A stretch of 26,800 nucleotides of DNA. It comes from Candidatus Cloacimonadota bacterium (GTDB lineage: Bacteria > Cloacimonadota > Cloacimonadia > Cloacimonadales > Cloacimonadaceae). Shown in pieces: positions 6,427-14,832 of this stretch (positions within the stretch are counted from its first letter, which is position 1; each line of letters opens with the position of its first letter). The translations under genes and the position numbers were made by a program. The stretch spans positions 1 to 26,800 of the forward strand of contig JALNXT010000001.1 in assembly GCA_023230245.1 (NCBI GenBank), given 5' to 3'. The notes under the pieces are model-generated. The model did no database searches. It was not told the origin of the DNA and was given only the letters and a program-made list of their open reading frames with translations.

Positions 6427-7283
6427 TAGTATGTTCCTCCATCTATCGTTGAACTTGGTGTCAAGACTTTGCTTGAATTGACTCCGATATAGACTTTCTT
6501 GATCGGAGGATTGTAGTTACCGTCAATCGAGACGAACATAGAAAGTGCGCCAGCCACTGTCGTAGATTTGAGTTCACTTAGGGACTCGCAGTAATTGACA
6601 TAGCTGAATTCGCTTCCGCACTTAGGGTCAGTGACATAGACATGAGACAATGTCTCGAGCTGTTGGTTTGTGAGGTGCTTAGAGCTGTTTAAGTGTGTGT
6701 TGTAAACTGCTTCGCTGACACCACCCAATTCCGAAAGACTAATCGAAACTGCGCCGGTTTTTCCGTTTACCGAGGTGACCTTGTCGGTAGGAGTCATCAA
6801 TTCCTGCCAGTTTGCCTCAACGGAAGGGTCGGCTGTCTTTAGGATAAATGTCTTACTGAGGTCTGTTCTCACGGCGACATCCCCTACCTGAGCAGAAGTA
6901 AGTCCAAGCATTGCGCTGGCGCTCGAGACAACAAATGTATCGGTGATTGCCACCTGAGGTATGATGTTCTGACTCAGCTTGCCATCGCTGTCAATAACAG
7001 GGATCCTTCCAGATGTGTTTCCGACGTTGAATCTGGAGGCCTGACCGAGATCCAATACGGAGATCTTGGTGTCCATAGCCGAATCGGCGTTTTCCTTCGA
7101 GTAGAATTCGATATAGTCCGAGGCTGTTAAAGGTGAGGATGTCGTCCCTGTCTTGTCAGCCTTTGATATATAGAGGTTCTTACCGTTTAGATCGATAAGA
7201 GGCTCTCCTGCCCTTATTGTGCCGTTACCGACCAAAGGGCCATTCCCACTGCTGGTTTTTCTTTTAATTTGTATTGTTGCCAT
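6426..7283 (-). CDS. Tail fibre / baseplate appendage protein
   Basis: A 285-residue protein. The N-terminus (MATIQIKRKTSS; GEPLIDLNGKNLYISKAD) is the attachment domain seen in phage fibres. The middle contains SGRIPVIDSDGKLSQNIIPQ and VSVNGKTGAVSISLSELGG, two motifs very common in Bacillota phage fibre shafts. The C-terminal 80 residues (HLTNQQLETLSHVY and onward) should form the tip domain. It is in the series hub, appendage, fibre, small fibre and would take part in host recognition. There is no sign of a peptidase or glycosidase domain. Confidence 0.85.
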   Translation of the reverse strand: MATIQIKRKTSSGNGPLVGNGTIRAGEPLIDLNGKNLYISKADKTGTTSSPLTASDYIEFYSKENADSAMDTKISVLDLGQASRFNVGNTSGRIPVIDSDGKLSQNIIPQVAITDTFVVSSASAMLGLTSAQVGDVAVRTDLSKTFILKTADPSVEANWQELMTPTDKVTSVNGKTGAVSISLSELGGVSEAVYNTHLNSSKHLTNQQLETLSHVYVTDPKCGSEFSYVNYCESLSELKSTTVAGALSMFVSIDGNYNPPIKKVYIGVNSSKVLTPSSTIDGGTY

Positions 7284-7297
7284 TTTAATTTTCCTCC

Positions 7298-8083
7298 TTA
7301 ATAGCTGACAAACACTGCGAACACCTCATGAGAGATATCACCCGCCGTAATGATCAGCGTTCCGTTTTCGTATTCGACGATCGCCGTATAGTCCTGCCCG
7401 AGAAATTTGTAGTTGACAGAAATCCCCGTCCTGCCTCCCAGCATTTTCGAGTTGAGCGTGACTATGTTGTTGCAAAGATAAAACGAGATGATGAGCACAT
7501 CCTTTGATTTGAGGCTGTTCAAGTCAAACTTCTGAACTCCTTTTGAATATGAGGAATGAGAGATTGTCGTGCTGGCGATCCCATATTGCTTTGAGTCTAT
7601 CGTTCTGACTATTTCCGACTTTGCTGCCTGAAGCTCATCTTTATTCGTTGAGATATAGACAAGTTGTGACGTGTCAATAGAAAGTGACGATGCCGTCTTT
7701 CTGTAATAGCAGATCGGGAGCTCGAACACTCCTTCTTCCTCAAGAAGATTTGTCTGGGTAAGGCTTGGATAAACGTTAGTCGCTTCCTTGAGGACAAGCG
7801 TCACCGTGTTAGCTGAGGTATCGACCTTTATGACGACTGTCCCATATGCGGAAGAGTCAAGAGTGACAGTTACCGAGGTGTCCTTTTCAACGTAGACACG
7901 TCGGCCATATATCGAGACAAACCCGTCAGCAAAGGTGATCTTTCCATTTGCCACGCTGGGATATATCTTCCCGCCAAGATCGTAGAAGATTCCGTTCACT
8001 TTGTTTACTAAGTAATAATTGAATATTGCATCATTTTTTGCGGTGTTTATTGCACCATCAAAAGTAAGTTTTACTAAAGCCAT
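7298..8083 (-). CDS. Baseplate / receptor-binding region protein
   Basis: A 261-residue, beta-rich protein beginning MALVKLTFDGAINTAKND. Early residues (VNGIFYDLGGKIYPSVAN, then FADGFVSIYGRRVYV) resemble upper-baseplate proteins of Bacillota siphophages. Residues 150-160 (STNKDELQAAKSE) suggest a short helical connection. The C-terminal domain, rich in V/I/S/T, may be a receptor-binding head. Its ATG overlaps the end of the baseplate hub gene by one base (TAATG). A role in the host-binding apparatus is inferred from composition and position. Confidence 0.75.
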   Translation of the reverse strand: MALVKLTFDGAINTAKNDAIFNYYLVNKVNGIFYDLGGKIYPSVANGKITFADGFVSIYGRRVYVEKDTSVTVTLDSSAYGTVVIKVDTSANTVTLVLKEATNVYPSLTQTNLLEEEGVFELPICYYRKTASSLSIDTSQLVYISTNKDELQAAKSEIVRTIDSKQYGIASTTISHSSYSKGVQKFDLNSLKSKDVLIISFYLCNNIVTLNSKMLGGRTGISVNYKFLGQDYTAIVEYENGTLIITAGDISHEVFAVFVSY

Positions 8084-9204
8084 TAATAATTTCCTCCATC
8101 AACATCGGTAATAGTCGTCGAGACGGAAATATTCCCTCCAGACGATCCTATCCCCTTCTTTAATAATTTTATTTTGTCCGTAAGGGACGTTCTCTGCTCT
8201 CCTAAAGTCAGATAGCATACATCAAAGTTCTTTTTGTATTTGATCTGCGTGAGCAACGTGTCATATGTTTTGTTTGGTCCATAGAACTCGATGTAGAATC
8301 CAAGAAAGACGTTAACAAGAGGTATGAATACATTGTTATAGACACTAAGCGTGAAAGTGATCTCATGGTCGCTTATCGCCGAGCAGAGCGAACTCTGCGC
8401 CTTTGTTTTAAGGGAATCGTAGTCATCATCGGAATAGTACTCGGCGGTCGCATTTACATACTCATATCTTCCTTCGGCTTCCCTATCCTCCGATATGCCT
8501 CCGTCCCTCAGAAGATAATAGGAGACCGCTGCCTTATGGGTCTTGTTCTCTTTCTTAGGATAAAAAGTTATCTTGTTGATCGAATTGATGTCGGAATCGG
8601 ATATGGAAAGGTCCCTGATTTCTTTAAAGTCATATCTGAGCTTGGCTGACTTTGCGACTTCTTCGATGATGATTCTTATAGACGTAAACCTTCCTCTGAG
8701 AAACCCGACTTTGTACTTGACGATTATGTTGTAGGATTTTAAGAGAAGCTCGATAAGATCATCAATGCTTATAAGGCAGTCAGCATCATAGGTTAGCTTC
8801 CCGTAGACAGAGGATCTGACGTTTATATCCAGATACTTGAGGCATTGCCTTGTATCTTCGTTTTCGACGAATGCCTGCCTTATCTTGCTTGAAAGTAACG
8901 CGCAGAGGTCTCCGGAGTAGGTTTCGACAGGGACTTTTATGTTGAAAAGCTCCTTGAAGTCCTGACAGTGAATCTTAAGTGTTCCGTCATCTCCGCTGAT
9001 GATTCCCTCAAGTATTCCTATGTAACTGAAGCTCTCGTGTTTAAGGATTACTACATCCCCGATAGACGCGTTTATTGCTTTTTTATTGAGTGTAAATGTT
9101 GACTTCTGTGAGACTACCATATCGAGCACAATTTCGAAGTCCGGTTGAATCGGAGCAAAGTCTTTGTATGACAGAGTGTTTCTGTTTAAGAATATAAGCT
9201 GCAT
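8083..9204 (-). CDS. Baseplate hub / tail-associated protein (gp27/Tal N-terminal-like)
   Basis: A 373-residue protein starting at an ATG two bases after the distal tail stop. The early region (LNRNTLSYKDFAPIQPDFE; DVVILKHESFSYIGILEG) has the split-barrel character of T4 gp27-like hub proteins. The second half (KAQSSLCSAISDHEITFT; FIPLVNVFLGFYIEF) matches the second barrel of siphophage hub proteins. It ends in a Gly/Ser-rich tail. Position directly after the distal tail gene fits the hub. It is short and has no lytic domain, unlike many tail-associated endopeptidases. Confidence 0.82.
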   Translation of the reverse strand: MQLIFLNRNTLSYKDFAPIQPDFEIVLDMVVSQKSTFTLNKKAINASIGDVVILKHESFSYIGILEGIISGDDGTLKIHCQDFKELFNIKVPVETYSGDLCALLSSKIRQAFVENEDTRQCLKYLDINVRSSVYGKLTYDADCLISIDDLIELLLKSYNIIVKYKVGFLRGRFTSIRIIIEEVAKSAKLRYDFKEIRDLSISDSDINSINKITFYPKKENKTHKAAVSYYLLRDGGISEDREAEGRYEYVNATAEYYSDDDYDSLKTKAQSSLCSAISDHEITFTLSVYNNVFIPLVNVFLGFYIEFYGPNKTYDTLLTQIKYKKNFDVCYLTLGEQRTSLTDKIKLLKKGIGSSGGNISVSTTITDVDGGNY

Positions 9205-9205
9205 G

Positions 9206-10027
9206 TTAATTACCCAGATACCCTTCCACCATCGTTATTGTGCATGTCGGCGATGATGTGGTATTCGGTCTGAACTCAATGTCATAAGTACCTTTTTCAA
9301 GGAACAGAAAATTCTCGCAGGTAAAGTCCTGATACTCGTATCCATTCACCGCTTTGCCATTCTCGGTGATCTCTATCTTCTGGTCAGTAGGAAAGGCATC
9401 CACCTCGATTTTTGCATCAGCGCTTGAGTAGTAGATCTTCATCTTCATGATCTCCTTCCCGCTTTTGCTGACGATTATCTCTGGATTGTCAAAGGCTCCG
9501 TTTATGATTATTCTCAGCGGTGCCTTAGCGTATCCGTTGTTGGTAATAGACACGGTACCTTTGTAGGATTCCGAATAGGTGTAGGAAAAAGAGTATGGAT
9601 AGACCTTACCCGTCTCGGTTACTTTTATTTGGATTTCCTTGGTAACGTTTCTGAACCAAAAGGAAAGCTTTTTTATCTTCAGTTCTGACTGTATGGTTCC
9701 GGCCACGAGCTGCGCCTTACTCAAGGAAACGATCTGGCAATTTGCATACCTTACATCATCGCTTTCGTAGTAAATGTCGAAGCTTGAGGAATTCTCTATG
9801 TAGCTTAGGAATGCCTTATACCCCTTGTATCCTTTTAGAAACACAAGAGACAGAGAGATATCCGTCATTTTATTGACCTCGGACTGTCCTTTGTAGATAT
9901 TCCCGTAGTCGGTGAAGGTAAAGCTTTTCTCAAAGCCTAGTCCAGACAGATCGCTTATAAGGACCCCGCTTGCGTAATCGAAGCGAAAGGAGGTCCCTTT
10001 TTCATTTATCAAATACAATTTTCTCAT
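9206..10027 (-). CDS. Distal tail protein (Dit), siphovirus tail family
   Basis: A 273-residue protein of the phage tail family (Sipho_tail type). The N-terminal half forms the ring domain (MRKLYLINEKGTSFRFDYAS; YKGYKAFLSYIENSSSF). The second half is a galectin-like beta domain (LRIIINGAFDNPEIIVSKSG). It would form the hexameric ring linking the tail tube to the baseplate. Its start overlaps the tape measure stop as ATGA. Size and place directly after the tape measure are typical. Confidence 0.9.
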   Translation of the reverse strand: MRKLYLINEKGTSFRFDYASGVLISDLSGLGFEKSFTFTDYGNIYKGQSEVNKMTDISLSLVFLKGYKGYKAFLSYIENSSSFDIYYESDDVRYANCQIVSLSKAQLVAGTIQSELKIKKLSFWFRNVTKEIQIKVTETGKVYPYSFSYTYSESYKGTVSITNNGYAKAPLRIIINGAFDNPEIIVSKSGKEIMKMKIYYSSADAKIEVDAFPTDQKIEITENGKAVNGYEYQDFTCENFLFLEKGTYDIEFRPNTTSSPTCTITMVEGYLGN

Positions 10028-12627
10028 AGATATGAACCTCCTAATGCCTTGTTAATTGAATCGACATCGAACTCGCTAGAAGACGTATTTATCGTCACGT
10101 TGTTCGTGGTGTTTCTGGTTTCATTTGAGACAACGTTTGGATTGCTTCCGCCATTCAAATTGAACGTGTCAGCAAACCAGTCTCCAACATCACCAAACCA
10201 ACCACTTATTGAATCACCGACATCTCCGAACCAACCGCATACGTTATTCCATGTATCGCTGAGCCAATTGCCCACAGAGTTGACCGTATCGTTAAGCCAA
10301 TTTGAAAAGCCATCAATGACCCCGCTAAAGAAATCGCTGATTGTTCCGACAAGGTCACCTATCCATGATGCAAAGCTTCCTATTGATTCCTTAATCCAGC
10401 TGAAGAATCTGCCGAATTTTGAAAATACCGAATCAACCGCACCACCCATTAACCCGGTGAAGCTAGAAGAAAATGAGCTTGTCTCATCACATACTCCGCC
10501 AAATACTGAAGCGATGTTATCCACCATCCATTTAATGGCATCAATAATGAAATTAAGAACATCTAGTATCGGACTAAGAAGCTCAAATATAACTTCAAGA
10601 ATCGGTCCGAGAACCGTAGAAAGAACATCACAAATGACCTTAAGCAATGGTTCTAATGCCTCGAGAACAACAGCGATGACATCAAGAAGCAACGATAGAG
10701 GCTTCAACAAAGTGTTTAAAAGAGGCTCAAGCGCATCAAACAAAACTGAAATGACATCGATGATAACGCCAATTATCTTAAATATCGGCTGCAAAATCTT
10801 TATTATCACTTCAAGAATCGGCTTCAAAATACCAGCTAATAAATTAACAACCTGAACAACAATCTTGATAACGACTTTAAGAACGTCAACAACACTTCGA
10901 ATGATGTCGATCAAGACACCTAATATAGAATCAATGAGACCTGAAAGCGCATCGACCAAGTCAACAACAAGGTCAATTATGAGTCCCAAAATATCAGAGA
11001 TCGGATCAAGCAAATCGATGATAACATCAAGTACTTCTACTATTAGACCCGAAAGCTCATCGACAATAGTTTCGATTATCGGAGTGAGTTTCTCGACGAG
11101 CTCAATAATTATGTTGATGATCTTTTGAATTGGCCCCATGAGCTTTTCAAGAAGATCGACAATAACGTCAATCACTCTGTCAACTAGTCCTAAAATAACT
11201 TCAATGACCGGTTCTAATTTGACAAGAACGTTTGAAATCAAATCGACAATCTTGCTTAACAATTCCTGAACGATATCAATCACTCTTCTCAAAAGGGCTC
11301 TGAACTTCTCGTTTTTCAGTAAAAGCGCAGCAATAACCGCGATAAGCGCTACCCAACCTAAGGTGGATGCCTTGATGGCAGTTCCGGCAATTGTTATGGC
11401 GCCTTTTGTTGCAGTAAAGGCAGTAACGACTGATTTGAGTAAGGGCACAACCTTTCCAACGATAGTCAAAACCGGTCCAATAGCGGCAAGCAAACCTGTG
11501 ATCACAACGACCATTTTTTTAGTGCTTGACGACAGATTACTCCACCAACTTATTACTTCTCTTACTTTTGGAATGACCTTCTCCCTCAAAACATCAATGA
11601 CTTTGTTAAAGGCAGGTACGAGTTCCATAGCAAGCTCGGTTTTAAGTTCACTGAAGCTTTGCTTTAGTTTGGTAACATTATCGGTAACCTCGCCAGCGAT
11701 TCCGGCTTGTTCATTAGATACGATTCCCAGTTCCACCGCTTCGTCTTTTAGAGCTTCGACTTGTTCAGACGTTGCCGATAAAACCTGAGTCAATTCGCTG
11801 CCTAGTTTATCGCCAAATATCTCGTTGGCAATTGCTGTTCTGGTCGCTTCATCACCGCATTCCGATAACGCGTCTCTCAGCTTCTCAAACGCTTCTTCAG
11901 TATTTAGTCCTGCAAAATCCTCCGCGGTAAGACCGATTAGACTCAGCTTCTCATTAACTTCGTCAATATCACCCTTTGCTATATCACCAAGCATTCCGTT
12001 GACCTTGACAAAAGCCTTGAAAAGCTTATCGGAATCGACGGCGAGGATCTCACTTGCGTACTGCCACTCCTGATAGGCTTCAGCCGTCAAATAAACCTTT
12101 GATGCGGTATCGCCAATCTCGTCAGCGGATTCAAGAGCTTTATAAGACAAGGTGGCAAGTGCTGTCGTAGCTCCGACAATAGGAAGAGTCAGACTCTTAG
12201 TCAATGTCGAGCCAAGTTTTGCAACATTGTCCCAGTTCGCATTTCCTAAAGAGGTGATTTTTTTCTTCGTATTTTCAAGTTCAGCGTTAAGTTTTGAAAC
12301 ATCCGCTTCAGCATATGTGACGCTGCGTTGTATCTTATTGAATTCTTCTTGGCCTATAGAGCCGACTTCCAGGGCTTTCTTTCCTTCGGCGAGTTTATCT
12401 TTCTGAGCTTCAAGCTTCTGCTTTGTAATCTCCAATGTGGAGTTGAGAGATTCTTGCTTTTTCTTCCATAGGTCGACATTAGTAGGATCATATTTAAGCT
12501 GAGTGTTGATCGCCTTAAGATCCGCTTGCTGCTCTTTAAAATCACTTCTAAGGCTCTTAAGCTTGGTATCAAGCTCAGTTGTATCGAGTCCTAACTTAAT
12601 GTTTAAACCTTTGATAGTTTCTGCCAT
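10024..12627 (-). CDS. Tail tape measure protein
   Basis: An 867-residue tape measure protein that sets tail length and later leaves the tube at DNA ejection. Start chosen at the ATG at 12625-12627 (MAETIKGLNIKLGLDTTEL) because GGAGG lies about 8 bases upstream; a GTG three codons earlier sits on the ribosome site. The N-terminal 160 residues are coiled coil with the common phage motif around LKYDPTNVDLWKKKQE. Central membrane-like helices follow (MVVVITGLLAAIGPVLTIVG). Residues about 430-690 are an extreme Leu/Ile/Val-rich series of amphipathic 11-residue-like repeats broken by Pro, such as LEPLLNTLLKPLSLLLDVIA. The C-terminus carries Trp-rich repeats (NWLSDTWNNVCGWFGDVGD). Confidence 0.95.
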   Translation of the reverse strand: MAETIKGLNIKLGLDTTELDTKLKSLRSDFKEQQADLKAINTQLKYDPTNVDLWKKKQESLNSTLEITKQKLEAQKDKLAEGKKALEVGSIGQEEFNKIQRSVTYAEADVSKLNAELENTKKKITSLGNANWDNVAKLGSTLTKSLTLPIVGATTALATLSYKALESADEIGDTASKVYLTAEAYQEWQYASEILAVDSDKLFKAFVKVNGMLGDIAKGDIDEVNEKLSLIGLTAEDFAGLNTEEAFEKLRDALSECGDEATRTAIANEIFGDKLGSELTQVLSATSEQVEALKDEAVELGIVSNEQAGIAGEVTDNVTKLKQSFSELKTELAMELVPAFNKVIDVLREKVIPKVREVISWWSNLSSSTKKMVVVITGLLAAIGPVLTIVGKVVPLLKSVVTAFTATKGAITIAGTAIKASTLGWVALIAVIAALLLKNEKFRALLRRVIDIVQELLSKIVDLISNVLVKLEPVIEVILGLVDRVIDVIVDLLEKLMGPIQKIINIIIELVEKLTPIIETIVDELSGLIVEVLDVIIDLLDPISDILGLIIDLVVDLVDALSGLIDSILGVLIDIIRSVVDVLKVVIKIVVQVVNLLAGILKPILEVIIKILQPIFKIIGVIIDVISVLFDALEPLLNTLLKPLSLLLDVIAVVLEALEPLLKVICDVLSTVLGPILEVIFELLSPILDVLNFIIDAIKWMVDNIASVFGGVCDETSSFSSSFTGLMGGAVDSVFSKFGRFFSWIKESIGSFASWIGDLVGTISDFFSGVIDGFSNWLNDTVNSVGNWLSDTWNNVCGWFGDVGDSISGWFGDVGDWFADTFNLNGGSNPNVVSNETRNTTNNVTINTSSSEFDVDSINKALGGSYL

Positions 12628-12639
12628 ATCTCTCACCTC

Positions 12640-12885
12640 CTACAGTAGAAATTTATCAATATCACTTTGTGAAGCCTCCACCTTTCCCTCATCACTGTTC
12701 TGTTTATTAAACAGATCAAGTAATTCGAGATAGGTATCGATATCAATGAAAAAGGCATCCCCTATTGAGATGCCCATTTGCGCTAGGTTGAAAATGATAT
12801 TGCTGGTTGCTTTATGCCTGTCTTTGGTATTTCTAGGGATTTGTTGGTTTTGCTTTGCTTTTGGATTGCGTAAGAAACTCCCCAA
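12640..12885 (-). CDS. Tail assembly chaperone, downstream frame (reached by +1 shift)
   Basis: An 81-codon open frame without a credible start of its own: it opens at TTG inside the upstream gene with no ribosome site. It lies in the +1 frame of the 12833-13177 gene. The part after the upstream stop (RNTKDRHKATSNIIFNLAQM to the stop at 12640, 64 residues) resembles the T part of lambda-type G/GT chaperone pairs: short, acidic toward the end, directly before the tape measure gene, and including IDTYLELLDLFNKQ. If translated by shifting at 12831-12838, the fusion would be about 178 residues. The product would coat the tape measure and guide tail tube assembly. Confidence 0.8.
   Translation of the reverse strand: MGSFLRNPKAKQNQQIPRNTKDRHKATSNIIFNLAQMGISIGDAFFIDIDTYLELLDLFNKQNSDEGKVEASQSDIDKFLL
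12831..12838 (-). other. Probable +1 programmed ribosomal frameshift site (CCC TAG A)
   Basis: On the minus strand the upstream chaperone frame ends AAT CCC TAG. The Pro tRNA on CCC can re-pair one base downstream with CCT, and the next codon becomes AGA in the second frame. The stop codon in the A site slows decoding and favours the slip. The frame offset, computed from the start positions, is +1, not the -1 of lambda. Comparable +1 shifts on CCC-type Pro codons are reported for some Listeria phage structural genes. Confidence 0.7.
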
Positions 12886-13177
12886 TAATACCTGTTATTG
12901 TTTCTAGCGTATCTTTATCGGTTATGATTCCAAAGTCAAAGCCATTCAAGAATTCTTCATAAGAGATCTTATTGAACGGCTTATTTAAAATGTAGATGAT
13001 CTGGAACAAAACCTCGATGACCTTTGTTAGGTCTTTGGCATTCTTATTATCTACGCTAAGCTTTGTGACATCATCGAATAGGTCAGTCCCAAAAGTGTTT
13101 TTATAATCGATGATAGTGAATAGAGATGACCTTAATCTATACTCCTTCTCGCCGATTTTTACTGATTTTTCCATCAT
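12833..13177 (-). CDS. Tail assembly chaperone, upstream frame (G-like)
   Basis: A 114-residue protein following the major tail protein (MMEKSVKIGEKEYRLRSSL; then YKNTFGTDLFDDVTKL). The start of the sequence, a beta pair with KIGEKEYRLR, is typical of tail assembly chaperones of Bacillota siphophages, as is the position between major tail protein and tape measure. Two adjacent ATG codons occur at the start; either may be used. It ends at TAG 12833-12835, where part of the ribosomes probably shift into the next frame. It would bind the tape measure during tail assembly and is not expected in virions. Confidence 0.85.
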   Translation of the reverse strand: MMEKSVKIGEKEYRLRSSLFTIIDYKNTFGTDLFDDVTKLSVDNKNAKDLTKVIEVLFQIIYILNKPFNKISYEEFLNGFDFGIITDKDTLETITGIIGEFLTQSKSKAKPTNP

Positions 13178-13192
13178 CTGTTTTCTCTCTTT

Positions 13193-13783
13193 CTACTCGT
13201 TGCTAGATGCTTTTAATGATGGAAGCTTAGGTGCGCTTTCAAGGAAGGCATCGTAGTTGGAATCGCCCTTGTAAGCAGTGACGTGACTTGTATAGTTATC
13301 GTCATTAATCTTTATAGGACGTGCTGTAATAGTTAGCTGGATAGCATTTGCTTCAGCTGAGTCGCCTTTTGTCTTAGTCGATTCAGAGACTGGCGTAGCT
13401 GTGCATAGGAAGTACCATACGCGTCTTGCCTTTACATCACCCTGGATTTCAAAACCCAAAGCAAAGGTTACGGGAGCAGCATTTGTGATTTCCACCAAAT
13501 TTCCCTCTGTGGTTTCTTTATATCCTAGGATATTCTTTTTAAATTCATCGGTTAATTCAGTAAGCGTCAAAGTAATGGTTCTTCCACTATTTGAAACGAG
13601 CTGATGAACAATGGTATCGTCAGCGTTCACATTTGTGGTTCCGCCGATTAACTGACTGGAAAATTCCTGTGCGCCAGGAAGAGCGACTGGAGTTGCGTAT
13701 GTCCAAGTCTCACCATCGACAGTTGAAGCCAATGAATAATGAACATTGCGAAGTCCGAAAGTAACAATATTGTTTTTTGCCAT
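13193..13783 (-). CDS. Major tail protein, phi13-like
   Basis: A 196-residue protein that should polymerise into the tail tube. The start (MAKNNIVTFGLRNVHYSL) and the segment TPVALPGAQEFSSQLIGGTT are typical of the phi13-family major tail proteins of Gram-positive phages. ATPVSESTKTKGDSAEANAI in the C-terminal half is the conserved region before the last strands. Length matches the family, with no added Ig domain. GGAGG lies upstream of the ATG and the start is 2 bases from the previous stop. Confidence 0.9.
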   Translation of the reverse strand: MAKNNIVTFGLRNVHYSLASTVDGETWTYATPVALPGAQEFSSQLIGGTTNVNADDTIVHQLVSNSGRTITLTLTELTDEFKKNILGYKETTEGNLVEITNAAPVTFALGFEIQGDVKARRVWYFLCTATPVSESTKTKGDSAEANAIQLTITARPIKINDDNYTSHVTAYKGDSNYDAFLESAPKLPSLKASSNE

Positions 13784-13785
13784 TT

Positions 13786-14124
13786 TTATATTTCCTCCAT
13801 GGTAATTTCATATGCTCTACTGACTGATTTATCCATATTGATGTATTCACTAGTCAATGAATAAGAAAAACCAGCTTCCAATAAAGCGTTTTGAAGTTTA
13901 GTTTCAAGCGAAACATCCTTCTTTTTTGTGACTAAAGTAATCTGCAAGACACCCTTATAATAGATTGCCTTGTTATCGACATGCGTCATAGGACGACTCG
14001 ATATTTCCTGATAGACAATATAAGGCAGTTCGACTTGCGTCTCATTGTCATAAACATTGGTTCCATAAAATACCTTGCCTTCAAGGACGCCGTTTAAAAT
14101 ATTGAATATGTCTGCAAGAGTCAT
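13786..14124 (-). CDS. Tail terminator / tail completion protein
   Basis: A 112-residue alpha/beta protein (MTLADIFNILNGVLEGKVFY; VELPYIVYQEIS; YYKGVLQITLVTKKKD) that looks like the gpU/DUF806-style tail terminators. It lies in the expected slot between the gp10-like protein and the major tail protein. Such proteins cap the tail tube and join it to the head connector. Start and preceding stop overlap as ATGA. Assignment rests mostly on position and size, with the sequence style agreeing. Confidence 0.75.
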   Translation of the reverse strand: MTLADIFNILNGVLEGKVFYGTNVYDNETQVELPYIVYQEISSRPMTHVDNKAIYYKGVLQITLVTKKKDVSLETKLQNALLEAGFSYSLTSEYINMDKSVSRAYEITMEEI

Positions 14125-14510
14125 ACATTCTCACCTCTGATAATTCTCTTTATGTCCTCAATCATTTCAGGAGCAAAAGCATCGTAGGCAGGTCGCATGA
14201 ATGGCTGTGCCGCTACATGTTTCCCGCTTCTGTGCCTGAAGCCAAGCTCAATCAAATGAACAAGCCTTCCCTTTGTCTTTGATGAGATGTAGATCGTCTT
14301 TTCGAGTCCAGAGCCCACTTCCGTTTTCACAAAAGAGTCTGCCAAATGATTAGTTCCGTATCCGCTTCTAGGACAATGCTCACTTACATAAGCAAGGACA
14401 TCATCAGCTGCTTTTTCAAGCTTTGCCATAGCTTCTTCCTGAACATCATCAGAATACCCTTCTATAATCTCGGAAAGTTTATCTGGAAGTTTATCTAATT
14501 CAACATCCAT
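14121..14510 (-). CDS. HK97 gp10-like head-tail joining protein
   Basis: A 129-residue protein with the HK97 gp10 family pattern: a helical N-terminus (AMAKLEKAADDVLAYVSE), then CPRSGYGTNHLADSF, VHLIELGFRHRSGKHVAAQPFM, and a C-terminal helix. The block with conserved aromatic, GFRHR and QPFMRPAY is the family hallmark. It forms part of the connector between portal and tail. It overlaps both neighbours (11 and 4 bases). Confidence 0.9.
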   Translation of the reverse strand: MDVELDKLPDKLSEIIEGYSDDVQEEAMAKLEKAADDVLAYVSEHCPRSGYGTNHLADSFVKTEVGSGLEKTIYISSKTKGRLVHLIELGFRHRSGKHVAAQPFMRPAYDAFAPEMIEDIKRIIRGENV

Positions 14511-14832
14511 TTATTTCCTCCTTATTAAGATCAGAAGTCACAAAATAAAGCTCTATGAACTGACCGGCTATGTATGTTCTTTCAACCTTGTAAATTACAT
14601 TATTTAAGAGTGCATACTTGCTTCCATCATACGAAGGTGCCTGCAAAACCACTTTGAATTCAAAATTGACATCCTGCGATTTGGCGCTTTCATACTCACT
14701 CGTTGTGATGGACCTGATTATTCCGTATACTTCTTTCTTCGATGAGACCTCTAGACTCTTTGTGCCGATTGAATCAGTGACCGACCTAACCGACAAAAGG
14801 AAAAGAGATGCATTTCTGGCATTAGGAATCAT
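14500..14832 (-). CDS. Head closure / head-tail adaptor protein
   Basis: A 110-residue protein starting MIPNARNASLFLLSVRSVTD. Its beta-rich core (EVYGIIRSITTSEYESAKSQ; VVLQAPSYDGSKYALLNNV) and its place between the gp6-like connector and the gp10-like protein match head closure proteins such as SPP1 gp16. It would stop leakage of packaged DNA. It overlaps the previous gene by 11 bases and the next by 11. Confidence 0.8.
   Translation of the reverse strand: MIPNARNASLFLLSVRSVTDSIGTKSLEVSSKKEVYGIIRSITTSEYESAKSQDVNFEFKVVLQAPSYDGSKYALLNNVIYKVERTYIAGQFIELYFVTSDLNKEEINGC

Noticed and set aside
6256..8083. Diversity-generating retroelement acting on the tail fibres
   Set aside because: No reverse transcriptase and no template/variable repeat pair was found in the window.
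10049..12733. Long plus-strand open frames across the tape measure gene (up to 268 codons)
   Set aside because: They mirror the repetitive tape measure frame, lack ribosome sites and have low-complexity Ser/Thr/Asn-rich translations.
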